Shown: piece by piece, positions 35,001-47,600 of the stretch
Numbering within the stretch: position 1 is the first letter of the stretch
How the letters are laid out: the number at the start of each line of letters is the position of its first letter
Assembly (NCBI GenBank): GCA_003024175.1
Contig: MDYQ01000069.1
Coordinates: 146,985-210,984 of the forward strand
Source: Planoprotostelium fungivorum
Lineage: Eukaryota > Evosea > Variosea > Cavosteliida > Cavosteliaceae
Reading direction: 5' to 3'
DNA: 64,000 bases
Translations under genes and position numbers: made by a program
Notes under the pieces: model-generated
Told to the model about the DNA's origin: nothing
The model's input: only the letters and a program-made list of their open reading frames with translations
Database searches by the model: none

Positions 35001-35347
35001 ACATCATCATCACGTGCAGTGCATGACGATCATCATCGTATGCCGTATAGAAACTGACATCAAATAGATGGTTCGTACTACAGAAGGGATCCCTCCACTT
35101 TTACAAGAGACCGAGAGACGAGGCGGCGAGAGGAACGATCTCCCTGGTAAATGCGACGGTCCACGCGATGAAGTATCCCAGCGACACGCTGCACTACCTC
35201 ACCGTTAAGACATCGGCACGGACGTGTCTTCTGAAAGCAGAGAGCCCCGCAGAGAGAGAAGAATGGATCAAAGCGATCGAGTCATGCTGCATGTTCAAGT
35301 CGAGCGTCGGGGAGGTGGAGGCACCGGTGAAGGAGGGAAAGTCTTAG
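29020..35347 (+). CDS. Giant Clu - TPR - peroxin/dysferlin - DEP - PH protein
   Basis: Best read as one gene of more than 20 exons, about 1,600 residues, start MDRDPAPRRFWRGLL. First 700 residues: charged and disordered, with GGYT(E/D)T repeats near 30950-31120. Clu domain at about 31500-32560 (LVDYMGFRIQALSLLPINSD, IIYGTANGGRTVFDKN, FARSFPPIDFTNG). TPR-like repeats at 33500-33960 (RVTAQKYFLEAIEADASDPV). Then WEWITDWFIDRERWCDPDGW and VRRRKWKRVRR, an intact dysferlin/peroxin pair joined across a 39-base intron. DEP domain at 34423-34640 (FTGAEAVQWLMKNY). PH domain from GYLEKQGF to EREEWIKAIES. Clu proteins affect mitochondrial distribution; DEP, PH and DysF suggest membrane-linked signalling. 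A split into two genes near 34220-34400 cannot be excluded, although phases join well. Confidence 0.75.
34845..35067 (+). repeat. TCATCATCACCATCGCTTT-type repeats in PH-domain intron
   Basis: The intron interrupts the PH domain between KKR and W. It is mostly TCATCATCACCATCGCTTT and CATCATCAC repeats. Boundaries AG-GTGGAA and AAATAG-A restore KKRWFVLQKGSLHFY. Confidence 0.8.
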
Positions 35348-35426
35348 GTTTTGTGATAATAGAGTCTGTACCTAGCATGAGAGTGGTTCTTGTTGTTGTG
35401 ATGAGAGATGAAGGATAGAGGCATCG

Positions 35427-36791
35427 TTGATGGCGCCAGGTATTAGAAGGACCTGTTCCACTGTATCTGTATCAGACTGCCATTGGATCACGTCAACTCA
35501 CATGAGAGCAAGCAGTACGTGCGTTATTCGATCTGAAAGAGGACGAGCCTTTCACTGCACGATACATCCACAGGAGTATAGATACTGGGTCACCTTAGTG
35601 TGTGATTCTAGAAGCCAGGAGTTCCCAAACAAGATGACGTCCACCTCAGGAACGACAAGAGGTAATCCAGAGAGAAAACTGAGAGAAGAGTGCACCAGTT
35701 CCACTGCAACAGAGCAATCCAAGACCATTGAAGTCTTTGCAGTATTTTCGAGAGCACCGGGTAATTCGGGGTTTTCAACCGAACAGTAAGGCGGGAGAAA
35801 GATATCCAAAAGCAGGCAGGAAAAAAGAACAGAGACAAGCATGGTCAACTTGTGCTTCTCTTCTTCAGCGAAGAAGAACTTGAGCACTGTGCTACCACTG
35901 GTTGATTTGAAGGAGGTGGTTCCAGTCTTTCCACCGACCGGGGGTATCATTTTCAGATTGAGAGGCACAAAGCCATTAGGTGGGCGAGCATATCGTCTAT
36001 GAGCACGTTTATTGACATATCACCTCTCAGACCTCGTCGATTCACGAAAGAACGGAAGAATCCATTTGGGCGTGAGTCTTACTTCGACTGTTTGTGAGCT
36101 AACAACTCACAGGGAGATGGCTTCTGGCCCACTTTAAAGGATGTATTCGGGCGCACAGTTGTCAACACAGCCAAATTGACCATGCATCCATGTGACTCCT
36201 ACCAATGGACCACACGTGCTGAATGATATCACAGTCACTGTCACGAAGGAGAATCTAGACCTGACCGCATTGGAAATGGGAAGCACAGAATTCGTCACCG
36301 AGATGCATCTTGGTACAGTGACTGGCAATACGGCTGCCAAATTCAAGCAGAGGACGGTTTACAAAAAGATGAACAAGATGGTAGAACAGGTGACTTCACA
36401 ATCCAGAATCGCCAACATTCTGATTATTCGAAAGGGCGATCCAATCATGACACTCACCATCCGATACAAATCGGGAAGGTCCTCACAAGACGTTACCCTC
36501 CTCCAATTCGGAGTTCGCATTTCCGAGCTGCTGCGAGCTGAATCACAGAAGAAACCACTGAAACTGGAGGTCATCACCGACGATCACACCACAGACACAG
36601 AAGAGTCCACCTCTTCCGATCCACCAGAAGACCTGCCCTCCATCTCTCATTCGGTCTTTACGCAGTCCGCTCCATCGTTACTCGAGAACAGTAAGCAACA
36701 GGTGAAGAAGATTCCATCTATAGAAAACAAATCTAACAGATACCAGACACAGGACAGACGTCATGGCAGGACGAGAAGCATCACGGCATAG
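35427..36791 (+). CDS. Unrecognised beta-rich protein
   Basis: Five exons join in consistent phase: 35427-35785, 35816-35979, 36031-36071, 36113-36191 and 36235-36791. Start MMAPGIRRTCSTVSVSDC. The middle reads like a beta-sandwich (FHCTIHPQEYRYWVTLVC, TGGIIFRLRGTKPLDLVDS, TVVNTAKLTMHPFTVTKEN, FVTEMHLGTVTGNTAAKF). A mixed alpha/beta stretch follows (SRIANILIIRKGDPIMTLTI, DVTLLQFGVRISELLRAES), then a Ser/Thr-rich tail. No signal peptide and no catalytic motif seen. It starts only 80 bases after the giant Clu gene stops and might conceivably be its continuation, but there is a stop codon between. I do not recognise the family. Confidence 0.6.
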
Positions 36792-36941
36792 AGAGAGGCC
36801 GGCAGAATTGCATCGAACATATAGTAGATAGTACACAGACACAACATCACGAACACGAATAAGAGTTCAGTTCAACCCATTTTTACATAAACACACCCCG
36901 GTTGATCGTGTGGATCTCTCATGCAGATATACATTTATACA

Positions 36942-37790
36942 TCACGTCTTTCTTCGGGTGGTGTGATCGTAGATCACCACCTGCACGTATTCGTCCGTCT
37001 TGATTTCGATTCTCCTCGAGTTGTCTCCTGGATCGGCCTGCGCCTCATTAGACATGACTCCTCCATCCATTCTTCACCTTCGGATCGACGTTGATGACTT
37101 TCCTGTCCCGTTTGTTCTTGAACAAGAGACCCGGCTCTGCCTTTGGATCTGGGTTGCTGGCGATGATCTGAAAGTTCGATGTGGGATTAGAAGATGGCGT
37201 TTGTGTCTCCCAGTTATAGAAGCTGAGATCAGTTGGCTTGGGTAGTAATCTCTTTCGACGACTGAAATAGTTTTCGAAGTTCTCAGTCTTGAGACGCTCC
37301 GCGTAGTCGATGTAACCGCTGACCTCTTGACCCTTCTTGTTCTTGTCTCGGATGAAGATGATGCACTGAGAGTTAAGAGGATGGATCGCGTGAGAGAACG
37401 TTCGAATGAAAGGATACTGCAAGCTTTCCGGACCGCACCTGATCTTCTCTTTCGGCGAGGGCGGATAGAAATGGAGATGAGCTAAGATCTTTCCCGGTGC
37501 TAGCGAGAGCGCGAGGTAAGAGGTTCGAGCTCTTTTTCGATTTTAGACTCTCTGCATTGCGTTTTCGTTGATCGAACTCTTCTCTCTTCAGCTCTCCTCC
37601 TCGATAACCGAGCTCCACTAATTGTCTAATGTGTGGGTTGGTTGTCGAACTTAAATGAAGTAGATCACCTGGCCAGATCTTCATCTTCCAGATAATACAG
37701 GTCCTTGGCTGAGATCTGGGAATCCAGGTACTCCTCATAAGTCGCATATTCCGCCACGATGGCATCAGCAGTCGACTGTATCACATCCAT
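36942..37790 (-). CDS. CFAP299: Cilia- and flagella-associated protein 299
   Basis: Start [20 protein letters not shown]. The match to the human protein (recalled) extends through [40 protein letters not shown], then [33 protein letters not shown] and [11 protein letters not shown] last exon read past a GTGAAG donor gives [20 protein letters not shown] and the terminal DHTTRRKT, stop at 36942. The protein is confined to organisms with motile cilia. Its exact role is unclear; it is found in cytoplasm and axoneme. Its presence argues for a flagellate stage. Confidence 0.93.
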
Positions 37791-38396
37791 CGCAATGAGG
37801 CAATGCTTGGTGCTAAATTTGAACCCGTTTTAAATCGAACTTTCAATTTCCGTGAAGAGAACACCACTCACGCTGTCACCGTGCTGCGGGTGTCTTTTGA
37901 TTCCAGCTGACCTCTCTACTTCCACACCTAACGCCGCTCTAGTTGTTGGTGCTCTTGTCATCATAGTCCTCTCCGAGCCTCGCCCTTGTGGAACGGAAAG
38001 ATATTTTATCGCTTTTTCTCTCAGTTGTGACGGAATGTCTTCGATTAACACATTCGAATAGTCAACGCACGCTCAGCTTGCAGTGCAGCGATTAAACCTC
38101 ATACGATAGATACAGTTGCTGTGGAGTCAGAAGGTTTAGATTAACCTTTTACTAAGAAACCATCTATCTTATCTGACCCACTACAACGGATATCGCACCC
38201 GCGACGGGCAGGAGGGGCATTGGCGACGAATGGAGAAGAGAAGTAAGAGGAAATGGCTATCCGGTGCTGTTCATAAGTTGTTTGGTGTATGTTTGGATGA
38301 TTATCACTCGGGCACTTCTCATTCGATCCCAGGAACACGATTCAGACGAAGCGGGAACACTGCAGAGATACCCACAAGTGAATGAGAATGTACGGC
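37791..38396. other. Intergenic, about 600 bp
   Basis: Upstream of CFAP299. A 73-codon ORF (37830-38051, minus) has a plausible start but no recognisable motif and could be a small peptide or chance. Nothing else seen. Confidence 0.35.
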
Positions 38397-38690
38397 TCAT
38401 CGTCTTTCTAACTCTAGATAGTGGGTCTTGACCTTGGACAAACAGGCCAGAAACGTCTTAGATTGCATAGAGTCCTTGCAGGCCGCCAGGAGATCGTTCT
38501 TGGGGAGTGATGATAGAACATCCAAATCGGACTCTAAGGTCATCCGAAAATTCAGCGCCCTCCACACGGCCGTCTTGGAGATCATCCCCACCCTGCGCGT
38601 CAACTTGTTCCAGTTGGGTGAAGAGGCATCACTCGTGAGATCCCACTTACTGACAATGACAACGTTCTGATCGACATTAGACACTGAGGA
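38397..38690 (-). CDS. Possible C-terminal exon of a small unknown gene
   Basis: The frame from DQNVVIVSKWDL through NKLTRRVGMISKTAVWRALN to KTHYLELERR has G/C-rich third positions like true genes here, whereas the opposite strand does not. It is open further right, but sequence from about 38828 is clearly coding on the plus strand, so the two genes would abut or overlap. No start is certain and no family recognised. It may instead be chance. Confidence 0.35.
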   Translation of the reverse strand, partial: SSVSNVDQNVVIVSKWDLTSDASSPNWNKLTRRVGMISKTAVWRALNFRMTLESDLDVLSSLPKNDLLAACKDSMQSKTFLACLSKVKTHYLELERR

Positions 38691-38717
38691 GAAGACACAC
38701 GTTGAGAGGATCTCATA

Positions 38718-41527
38718 ATGGTGAGAAGAAGAAGAGAAGAAAGAGTGACGAGATGCAGGGGAGACAGATGGAACATACGAGAGATACCAAGATCTGGGAG
38801 AGAGGTATCCGAAACAGATCAGAACGACGAGAGAGCTGTTGTTGGATCTGTACGAGCACATGCAACCCATCATCATCGAGATGACCGAACACTGTTCAGA
38901 ATTCTGGTCTCTCATCGACCCTCCATCCATCAGAAGATGGGAGCCAGTCTTCTTCAAATTCTCTTACCTCGTCATCACCAGGTGAACCTATCTCTCCCAT
39001 AGATATCCTTCTCCCATCTGTGGTACGAGATGCATCATCCGACATCCTGCATCATCCGACATCCTGCATCATCCATCACTGACGAAACATCGAACGAGAT
39101 CTAAACAATGACCGAATGCAGGGGAGAATTAGACGCTTGGTACTTAACCTGCGCCACCTACACCATGGAAGATCTATCCTGGGCGAAGAAACATCGCATG
39201 TTGATGTACAAGAGTCAGATCGCCGCCATCAAACACATTCCGGAGATCAGATCTCCCGACGCAGCCGCTGCAGTCTACTGGCTATCCATATTGGCCGTAC
39301 ACTATTTCAAGCTGCCGAAACATGTGAGATCATCTCTTCGTCTCCTTTCTCACGCGTTTCAGTGTGGAGAGCCCATCTTCCAAGCTCTGAGAGAGAAGAC
39401 GAACGAGTCTGCAAAGGAAGAGTACATGCTGCAGTATGATTACAGGATCGACGAGACTCTGCCGAATTATTTCACCGGGCAGAGTTTCACCACCGAAGTC
39501 ATCATGAAGTGAGTCTCATCGTGTCATGAGATGCATGAGAGCTGAAAGATGGAAGACGATCTGTCGCTGTCACAGCTTCGACGCCGGTGCAGACTCGAGC
39601 TGGTGATGGATCATCGTCTACCTATAGAAAGTCGAGGGCCAGATGGTGAGAGGGAGATGGATGTGGAGAGTGAACGAGACAGGTCCGCTTCGTTGGAAGA
39701 CATACAGAGAGAAGTGATGCACGACGATGCGTTGCCGGTGTACCACACACACTCCCTCTTTCTGTGGGGGAGGTTTCACTCGCAATTGGACCTGAGATAC
39801 GCCCAGAAGAATTGGCTGCCATCCGAAGAGAATCACAATCAGGAGATCACGGTAGGAGATCATCATCTCATCGATCAGCATCCCATCTGATCATCATCAC
39901 ATCGATCACATCGACATCGATCACCTCTTTCTGACATCATCGCTGAATCTCACAGATGCAAGACGACAAGTTGAACAGAAAGATCACTTCAATGAACGAA
40001 GAAGGAAGTTGGATCAGCATCCTGATGAACAAGAGGTCCGTCTACCACAGGTTCCTCAGGGAGTGGTTGGAATACGTCTTACGATACAAAGACATAGCCG
40101 GCGGTGACGTCAGTTCATCCTTCACCTTCTCCTCTCACCAACACAGAATTTTACCATGCTGTCTGTGGCTGGATTTTCAGTGATATCGCATCACTTTCTC
40201 CTGACCAACATATCGGAAGGTGAAGTCGTACATCTCTACCGCTGTGTATGAACGTATCGTAGATTTCACGAAACAGATGGAGGAATGCGTGTGCAGTACT
40301 TTCAAAGCAGAAACGAGTCTGTTCAATTTATTTATGAAGATGGTGAGGGAGGTGAGAAGAGAGGAGACTGAAGGAGACAGTTGTTCATGAGAACACCGTC
40401 TGATGACAAGGTGATGATTGGGAGTGCATTAGTGACTTTCGATGAGAGATTGGATTATCTGGCTTCGAATGGCATCTCTTTCCTCTCCATCCAGTTTGAC
40501 ATCGAATTTTTTCTCCTCATCGCTAGACTCATCGTGGACGCCGATCACCATCAGCTCGTCATCCAGGTCCACTCCCTTTTCATCTCTTCCTCTATCCCTT
40601 CTTTTTATATCTTCTCTTCTTCTTTCATCTTCTTCTCTTCTTATGCTTTCTCATCTTCTCATCTTATTTTCCTCTTCTCATCTTCCCCTCTTCTTCTCTT
40701 CTCCTCTTCTCTTCTGACTCGTTCAGATATTAACGACCATGTACGATTACGCTTCCTTATTCAGTGGAAAATATCGAAAACAACTGTGGGAAGATTTCAT
40801 CCTCGGCGATCAATTCGAATCCCTCTTCTGTCACTGGGATGTGAGTCATCTTCCTCTACATCGATTGACAATGAAAGGTGATGGTGAGGAACACCTTCCA
40901 GCAGTTGATCGTCTTCAAGGTGAGAACGTCGAGTGAGAAGAGAGTGACGAGAGCAGACGACACGGAGGAAGAGGAAGTACATGAAGGAGAGGGAGTTGGA
41001 CATCAATTCACCCAGAGGCAGTCGAACGACTCTCAGTGATGATTATCTCGATTTGTGAGCATCATATCACATCGTGATTTCTCATTACACATCGTGAATT
41101 CTCATTACACATCGTGAATTCTCATTACACATCGTGATTTCACATTATACATCGTGATCTCATACACGATGCGAGACGTTTGGCTGAGACGATGCAGTGA
41201 ATTACTCCAAAAATTGGAAGAACAGATTAGGAAGATTGAGGGGAAGGTGACGGGAGTCAACCTGAAAGAGTTTTACGACAGGAAGTTCTTAGACTCTCAT
41301 CTGGTACTTCATCTCTCTATCTTCTCATCATCATCTCTCATCATTTCTCTTGTCATCATCTCTCTTGTCATCATCATCTTTTGGAGTTGATTGAAAGGAA
41401 ACAGTTGTACTGTGTCAACTCTCTGGAGGAATACAAGAGGTACGAGGATAAGTATCGGAATTGGGAAGAGAAGAACATCGAGCTGCCACCACTGCAACCC
41501 CTCGTCGTCGTGAAGAGTAAAGGGTAG
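38718..41527 (+). CDS. Large alpha-helical protein, unrecognised
   Basis: About 12 short-intron exons; the start is uncertain (ATG at 38718 would be followed at once by an intron). Clear coding pieces: YEHMQPIIIEMTEHCSEFW, GELDAWYLTCATYTMEDLSW, SPDAAAAVYWLSILAVHYFK, LFLWGRFHSQLDLRYAQK, ISILMNKRSVYHRFLREWLE, LTTMYDYASLFSGKYRKQLW, LFCHWDVMVRNTFQQLIVF. The last exons form a short coiled coil (LLQKLEEQIRKIEGK). It resembles helical-repeat scaffold proteins. No catalytic motif or TM segment. Introns contain a 20-bp minisatellite (41068-41163) and a C/T-rich tract. I cannot assign a function. Confidence 0.65.
40567..40726 (+). repeat. C/T-rich (TCTTCT/CTCATCTT) intronic tract
   Basis: Almost pure pyrimidine on the plus strand, lying between exons that encode HHQLVIQ and ILTTMYDYA. 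Part of a longer-than-usual intron. Confidence 0.75.
41068..41163 (+). repeat. 20-bp minisatellite in intron
   Basis: Unit CACATCGTGAATTCTCATTA, about 4.8 copies with few changes. Intronic in the large helical-protein gene. Confidence 0.85.
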
Positions 41528-41679
41528 GACTCTGCTCGTAGACACAAAGTGTATAATGTTCAATGTATGTTTCTGTCCTACCTCTCTCTTCTCTTCTCGT
41601 GTCAATCATCATCATCACCTGCCGACATCATCACAAGATTTACATTCTGTTTATATCCACAACCAGAGAAGATTCTCAT

Positions 41680-44600
41680 TCAGAAGACGATCATGTCTGC
41701 ATATCCCGATACAATGGACCCCCTCCTCTCATCTTCTCCCCTCTCAGATTCTGTCTCTTCTTCCATGCTTCTCTCATCTGAGCTGCTCTTCTCTCCCACA
41801 CTCTCTTCTCCTTCGCTCTTCTCTTTTACGCTCTTCCCTTCTACACTCTTCTCATGCCTCTCTCCTCTGTCCGTGGGCATGCCGACTAATCCACACTCTT
41901 TCAATCGATTTCCAATCTGAGCGAAATCCGGTCGATCGTTCGGTTCTTCCAGCCAGCAAGCTGAGAGATCATCAGTTGATGTTCAACACGATCGTGATCA
42001 TCACCCGTCATGATGTCGGCCAGAGAGGGTGGACACTCTGTCGGTGTGGTAAGTCTCTCCCGATTTGCGGTGACTCGAATGGCAACGCTTATGGCTGATT
42101 CTCCGGCCCAAGGCTCCGTGGCCTCTAAGATCTCCCACATGACGACTCCGTACGAGAAGACTGTTCGATTTCAGTCCGTGGAATCGAACGGGAGGCTCAC
42201 CATCGGACTTGATCGAATACTTTCGATCTCGGATGGCTTCGGGAGACATCCACTGGTTCTCATCAGTTCATCATGATCATCATCGATCACTCACCTTCAC
42301 GGGGCCTACAAATGAATGCGTCTGGCCCGCTTCATCCGTGTTCTCTTGTTCACGTGACAAACCGAAATCGGCCACCTAATCTCTGTTCAATCTCCTTCCT
42401 CTTCTTCTACCTCACCTTTGCTTCGCAGTGTCGATTCAATAGAATGTTTCTCGTTGCGAGGTCCCTGTGGATGATCTTCTCCTTGTGTAGATGCTGCATT
42501 CCTAACGCGATCTCCTCCATGAACTTCATCTTGTCTTCTAATTCACATTCGTTCACTCGCAGATATTCCAAGAGAGAGCCTCCGTCACAAAATTCTGTGA
42601 TCCGTTTCAGCCGATGCGAACTGCATGACTCATCGACGCGCGATCATCGCTATGATGATGATGATGATGATGGTGTTGACTTGTACCTGTGACGAGAGAC
42701 AATGGTTCGGGTGGGAAGGTCATTCCAATAAACATCACAATATTGGGATGACTCTTCAGTCCTTGCAGTATCGTCACCTGTTCCATTCAGATTCCGTTGT
42801 AGATCGATCCCTCACCTCTCTCAGAAATTCTTCCAATTGCTTATTCGTGACAAATTCAGATTTAATCTGCTTCACTGCCACGGACGTATCTCTCCAACTG
42901 AATGAATTTCAGTTCATCTACAACCTGCCAATGACCCACTTGGCCCGATAGACGACACCGAAAGCACCAGAGCCGATCTACCATAATGGTCAGCTTCGAG
43001 ATATCACGTGAGATATCTCACCATCTTCTTATCGTGTAGATCGTCAAAGCAGATGAGAGATCGCTTGACAACAGAAGTGTTGAGTTGAGATAGATCGATG
43101 AGAGACAATTGCATTCCGTTGACTTTCCGCTTCAACCATCTCTGGTAGAGGACAAAGATGACGATCGTGACGATCAACAGCAAGAGAAATCCTCCTATCA
43201 TAAAGAATGAGAACGTCTAAATATGTCGTTGTATGATGAAAGATCACATAGGAGTGATTTTGTGAAGTGGGAGAAGACGAATCGGAAATCTCACCGATAA
43301 CTCCACCAACGACGGAACCGACGGCTAATGATCCGTTGTTCCGGTTCTGCAGAACGTCCTCCCTCACCGTGGCCACTCCCACCGGCTCCATCAGATCCAC
43401 CCCCGACGCGTTGTAGACGGCCATTGGTATAGCCTTCAATATATTCATCGTATCTTCTACTGATCCTTCATTACCACTCTGCGTAGAAGGTGCGACGGCC
43501 ACGTTTGCGATGACGCTGCCAGATCTGTCCTCCATCAGTCTTCACGTGATGACGTCATGCTCACCGGATGCCATCTATGGTCAATCGACTTCGTGTGATG
43601 TTGCCGAGGGTGGAGAGGGTGTCCAAGAAAGAATCCGATTCGAATCGATCTACAACGCCTTCCATGTGATAGAGGAGGTAAGATTTCGTGTTGTTGCCCG
43701 TGACTTGGCAGGTGACTGTACAGTGGCTCTTCCAATACCAGCCGACGGGACATCTCAACGAGTTTTCATCGAGATTGCAGGTGGTCAGGTAGGGCAGGGT
43801 GTTGTCATCCTGTTCCATGTTATTTCGTGGGGAAGTAAGATATCTCACCGTGACGTCTCTTGCGTAAACGATCTGATTGTGAGATAGATCCAACACCCTC
43901 AAATTCGAACCAGAAAAAGCTGAATCGATTCAATTTCGAGACCATTTCATTCGAATTATACTCACAAGGCATTTTACCGGAGATGGCGTTGGAGCTGAAA
44001 TTCAACATGGTGAGGTACAACATGTCTTTAAAATCTGGGAGCTGTCCGCTCAGCTGTCGCATTCCATCAGTCTCTTCTCACATCCTGTCTCTCTTCACCT
44101 CATTGTTTGACAAGTCGATTTCGATCAAGTTCTTCCTTCCAACCAACGATGGTATCTGTCCGCTGAGGTGGTTGTCGTTCTGTACGAGATGAATCCCGCG
44201 TACAATCGGATGTAAGGTTTATCTAGTTCTCACCAGTTTAAGGGTAGAAATGGATGACAATTGAGACAAGAAGATGATGTCACCGGTCAGCTGGTTGTGA
44301 CTCAAATCGATCACCTGACGCGTCACTCCACGTCATCACTCCACGTCTCACCTTCGGGTCACCCACAAACTTCCGTAGAATTCCACTGATTCGATTTCTC
44401 TGTATCCAAGTCAGTGAAGGAGTTGGATTGGCTAATTATCGTTCGTTGACACATGTATCGATCGATTTGTACATTCGATGTGATAATGAATAGAATGAGA
44501 GGAGATGGCTCACTGATAAATCGAGTGTGTTGAGTAGACGCAGGTTGAAGATGGACTCGGGCAGCTATTTCGATCAGTTTCCATTCACATGGTAGATCTA

Positions 44601-47600
44601 CCTCATCGTACACACGATTGTTTGATAGATCTACATCAGAGAGCAACAACGCTGCGTGTCTGTCAGATGCATCGTAAACCCTAAAACCCACGTAACGTCT
44701 GAGGTAAAGGTGCTTCGATGTTGTTGTTGGATAAATTCAAGAATTGTAGATTGACCATACCAGAGATGAAAGAGAGGGTACTCGAAGTCAGCTGATTTCC
44801 ACTCATACTCAGTACCTGCAGGGATAGACCTCCGATCTGCTCGGGTATGTCGCCTGTCAGTCTCGTGTCAATATGACGTGTGTTGACGTGACGTGACGTG
44901 TGTCACCTTGTAATAGATTGTCGTCCAGTCGAAGTTCTTTCAGAGAGCTGAAGAGGCTGATGGCCTTCCGCACTGTTCCCACGATCTGATTGCTCTGCAA
45001 GAATCAATGTGGCCCGTTGTAGATGGAATATTCACCGATAAATCGAGCGTTTCGAGTCGCAAGAGCCTGGTACCCCATTGCGTGGGTAAGTAATCGGAAA
45101 ACTGACGGAGATTTCAGTCTCACGGCGTCTCATATGACGTCACACCTGATTGTGACTCAGGTTCAAGCTGGTCAACAGGGTACAAAATTGAATGGACGGT
45201 AGCGTACCCTCAAATCGATTACGACTCAGGTCCAACTACAACGCGTTATGATATCTACCACGACATCTCATCTCACGATGCGTAAATTTGTCATGATGGT
45301 GGGTTGTGCATTGAACCAACTATCGTATTGTATCGTTCCACTCAATTCATTACCCTGTACACCATCGATCCCTTCACACATCTCATTCAGACATACTCAC
45401 GGACATGTACAGCTCCTGCATGTTTGTGAAATAGGAGAAGACATCAGATGGCATGGACCCAGACAGTCTGTTGTTTGATATGGAAAATATCTTCAGTGTC
45501 GACATTTTCGATATAACGGACAGCTGTGGAACAGGTCAGTCCACGTCTGTGAGGCGTGATGACCATCATATGAATCACCATGGTGTCACCCGATGGATGG
45601 CTTCGAATGCGGTTGTCATTCAATCTTAGGTATGACAGATTGTATCTGCTCCAACCAGATTGAATGTACCCGTCGAATTGGTTTCCCGCCAAATTGAGAG
45701 TAATTAAGGAGCGACCGAATTGCTATGGCTACGTCAGCCCACTCATCGTGGAGATATCTTACATCGTGTAATGGACCTGTCATGTTGTTGTTCTGTACGC
45801 TAAAATATCCCAGACGAGCTGAAGGAGAAAACTTGGGGAGATTTCCGGTCAGTCGATTGTTACCCAATTCGATAGTCTACCGCACGTCAGCGTGCATCTA
45901 CAACGAGGCATCACCCCCCACGATGTCATGTTGATCATCTCGGGCGGGAATTCCCCATGGAAACTGCAGTATCGAGCAGATAGCACGAGAAGGTTCGTCC
46001 CACGTACCCAGTCTAGCGTACCCGTCAGGTTCTGATTGTAGTCTATATATAGAAACAAGAGTGACTGTGAATCTGTCATTTCTAAATCTCAATGAATTTT
46101 CACCGACTTTCAATCGATTGATCGTGGGTGGTACAGTGCCTGACAGACGATTGATGGCTAAGTTCAAGTCTGGATGTGTCAACGATATCTCTGAAATCAA
46201 ATTACGACGTCTTACTTTGCAGGGATGTGGCGTTACCGATCTCAGGTGGTATCTCTCCATCTACAATGCGTCAAGATGTCGTTCTCATTGACTCGCAGGA
46301 TGCATCGTGATATCTCACCCAATAAATTGTCTGATAGGTCCAGTTGATATAATTCTGGTAGATTACCTTTTCATTTTAATCCTTTTATTCTATTTTATTC
46401 TCACCTATCGACGCAGGAATTCTTCCCGTGAATAAATTGACTCCCATGTGTAAGAGACCCATGTACGTTAGATTTCCTGGAAATTTCAGATCGTACACCG
46501 ACGAGTCACGTGACTCACCGATCGATGCGGGGATGCTACCCGTCAGAAGATTCTGAGAAAAATCAAATTTGTTCACGCGCGGGAAATTTGATCACCCTGG
46601 TGAGTTCTAGATAGCCCAGTGACGTCATACTCCCCAATTCCTCCGATAATGTTCCGCTCAGTTGGTTCGTTGAGAGATCGAGGTAGTAGATGGAAGGCTT
46701 GTAGAAGGACCGGGGAATGCTTCCTTTCAACCTACAGCTACCATCAGTCTACTCTCTGTGGAACGAAGAGTTGGATCACTTGTTGTGGGATAGAGTCAAC
46801 CAGCCCATGTTGGGCGAATTCAATTCCGGTAAGACTCCCTCCTATTGGTCTGTTAGACGAAGCGATGTAGTGACGTGATGCGATGGGTGACAATGATGTC
46901 ATCCCATGTGAAGTGATGATGAGACACCAGTGAATTGTAGTCTAAATACACGAGTGTTAAGTTTGGAAAGGAGAGGATATTATCTGGAATGGTTCCCGAT
47001 AGAAGATTGCCCTGGTGTACGTCAGATGATGTCTGGCACACGAACATCATCATGCACCTTCAATACGATGTCCGTGATTTGAGAAGGGAGTGTATGAGGT
47101 ATCGTTCCAGTGAGTCGATTCTATTTGATGTCAGCCGGAATGAGGACAATCGAGGTGGAAAAACAGAGATCTCATGCTGGGTCACATTGAAGAGGGAGAG
47201 AACGTTCAGTGATATCATCTGACTGATATAGAGGGGTATGGTCCCATTAATAAAGTTCCTGCCAAAGTCGAAGTATTCTATCGTAGGGTGAGTCCACAGA
47301 GAATAAGGAATTGTAGTGATGTAGTTGGAATTGCCATAGATATAGGTCAGATACACCAGTCCGTAGAAGGCATCTGTCGTAAATGAGAATGGAAAGGAGG
47401 ATGGCGAGTCTTTCACCAGGTAGACTGGTGATGTGATTGGAGCCGATGCTAATAGAGGATAGATTCGTCAGAAGAGAGATGCTGTGGGAAATGGATCCCT
47501 GTAGATTGTTTCTGGATCATTCAGATATACAAATCTCGATCTCTTAGTCACCCATTCCACGCTATCCCTGTGACTGATCCATTCGTGCAAGTAACGCCAT

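Noticed and set aside
35552-35968. 138-codon minus-strand ORF with hydrophobic segments
   Set aside because: The plus strand here gives a five-exon gene with consistent phases; the minus ORF has no family match.
37830-38051. 73-codon minus-strand ORF upstream of CFAP299
   Set aside because: No motif, and it is not an exon of CFAP299, whose N-terminus is already complete.
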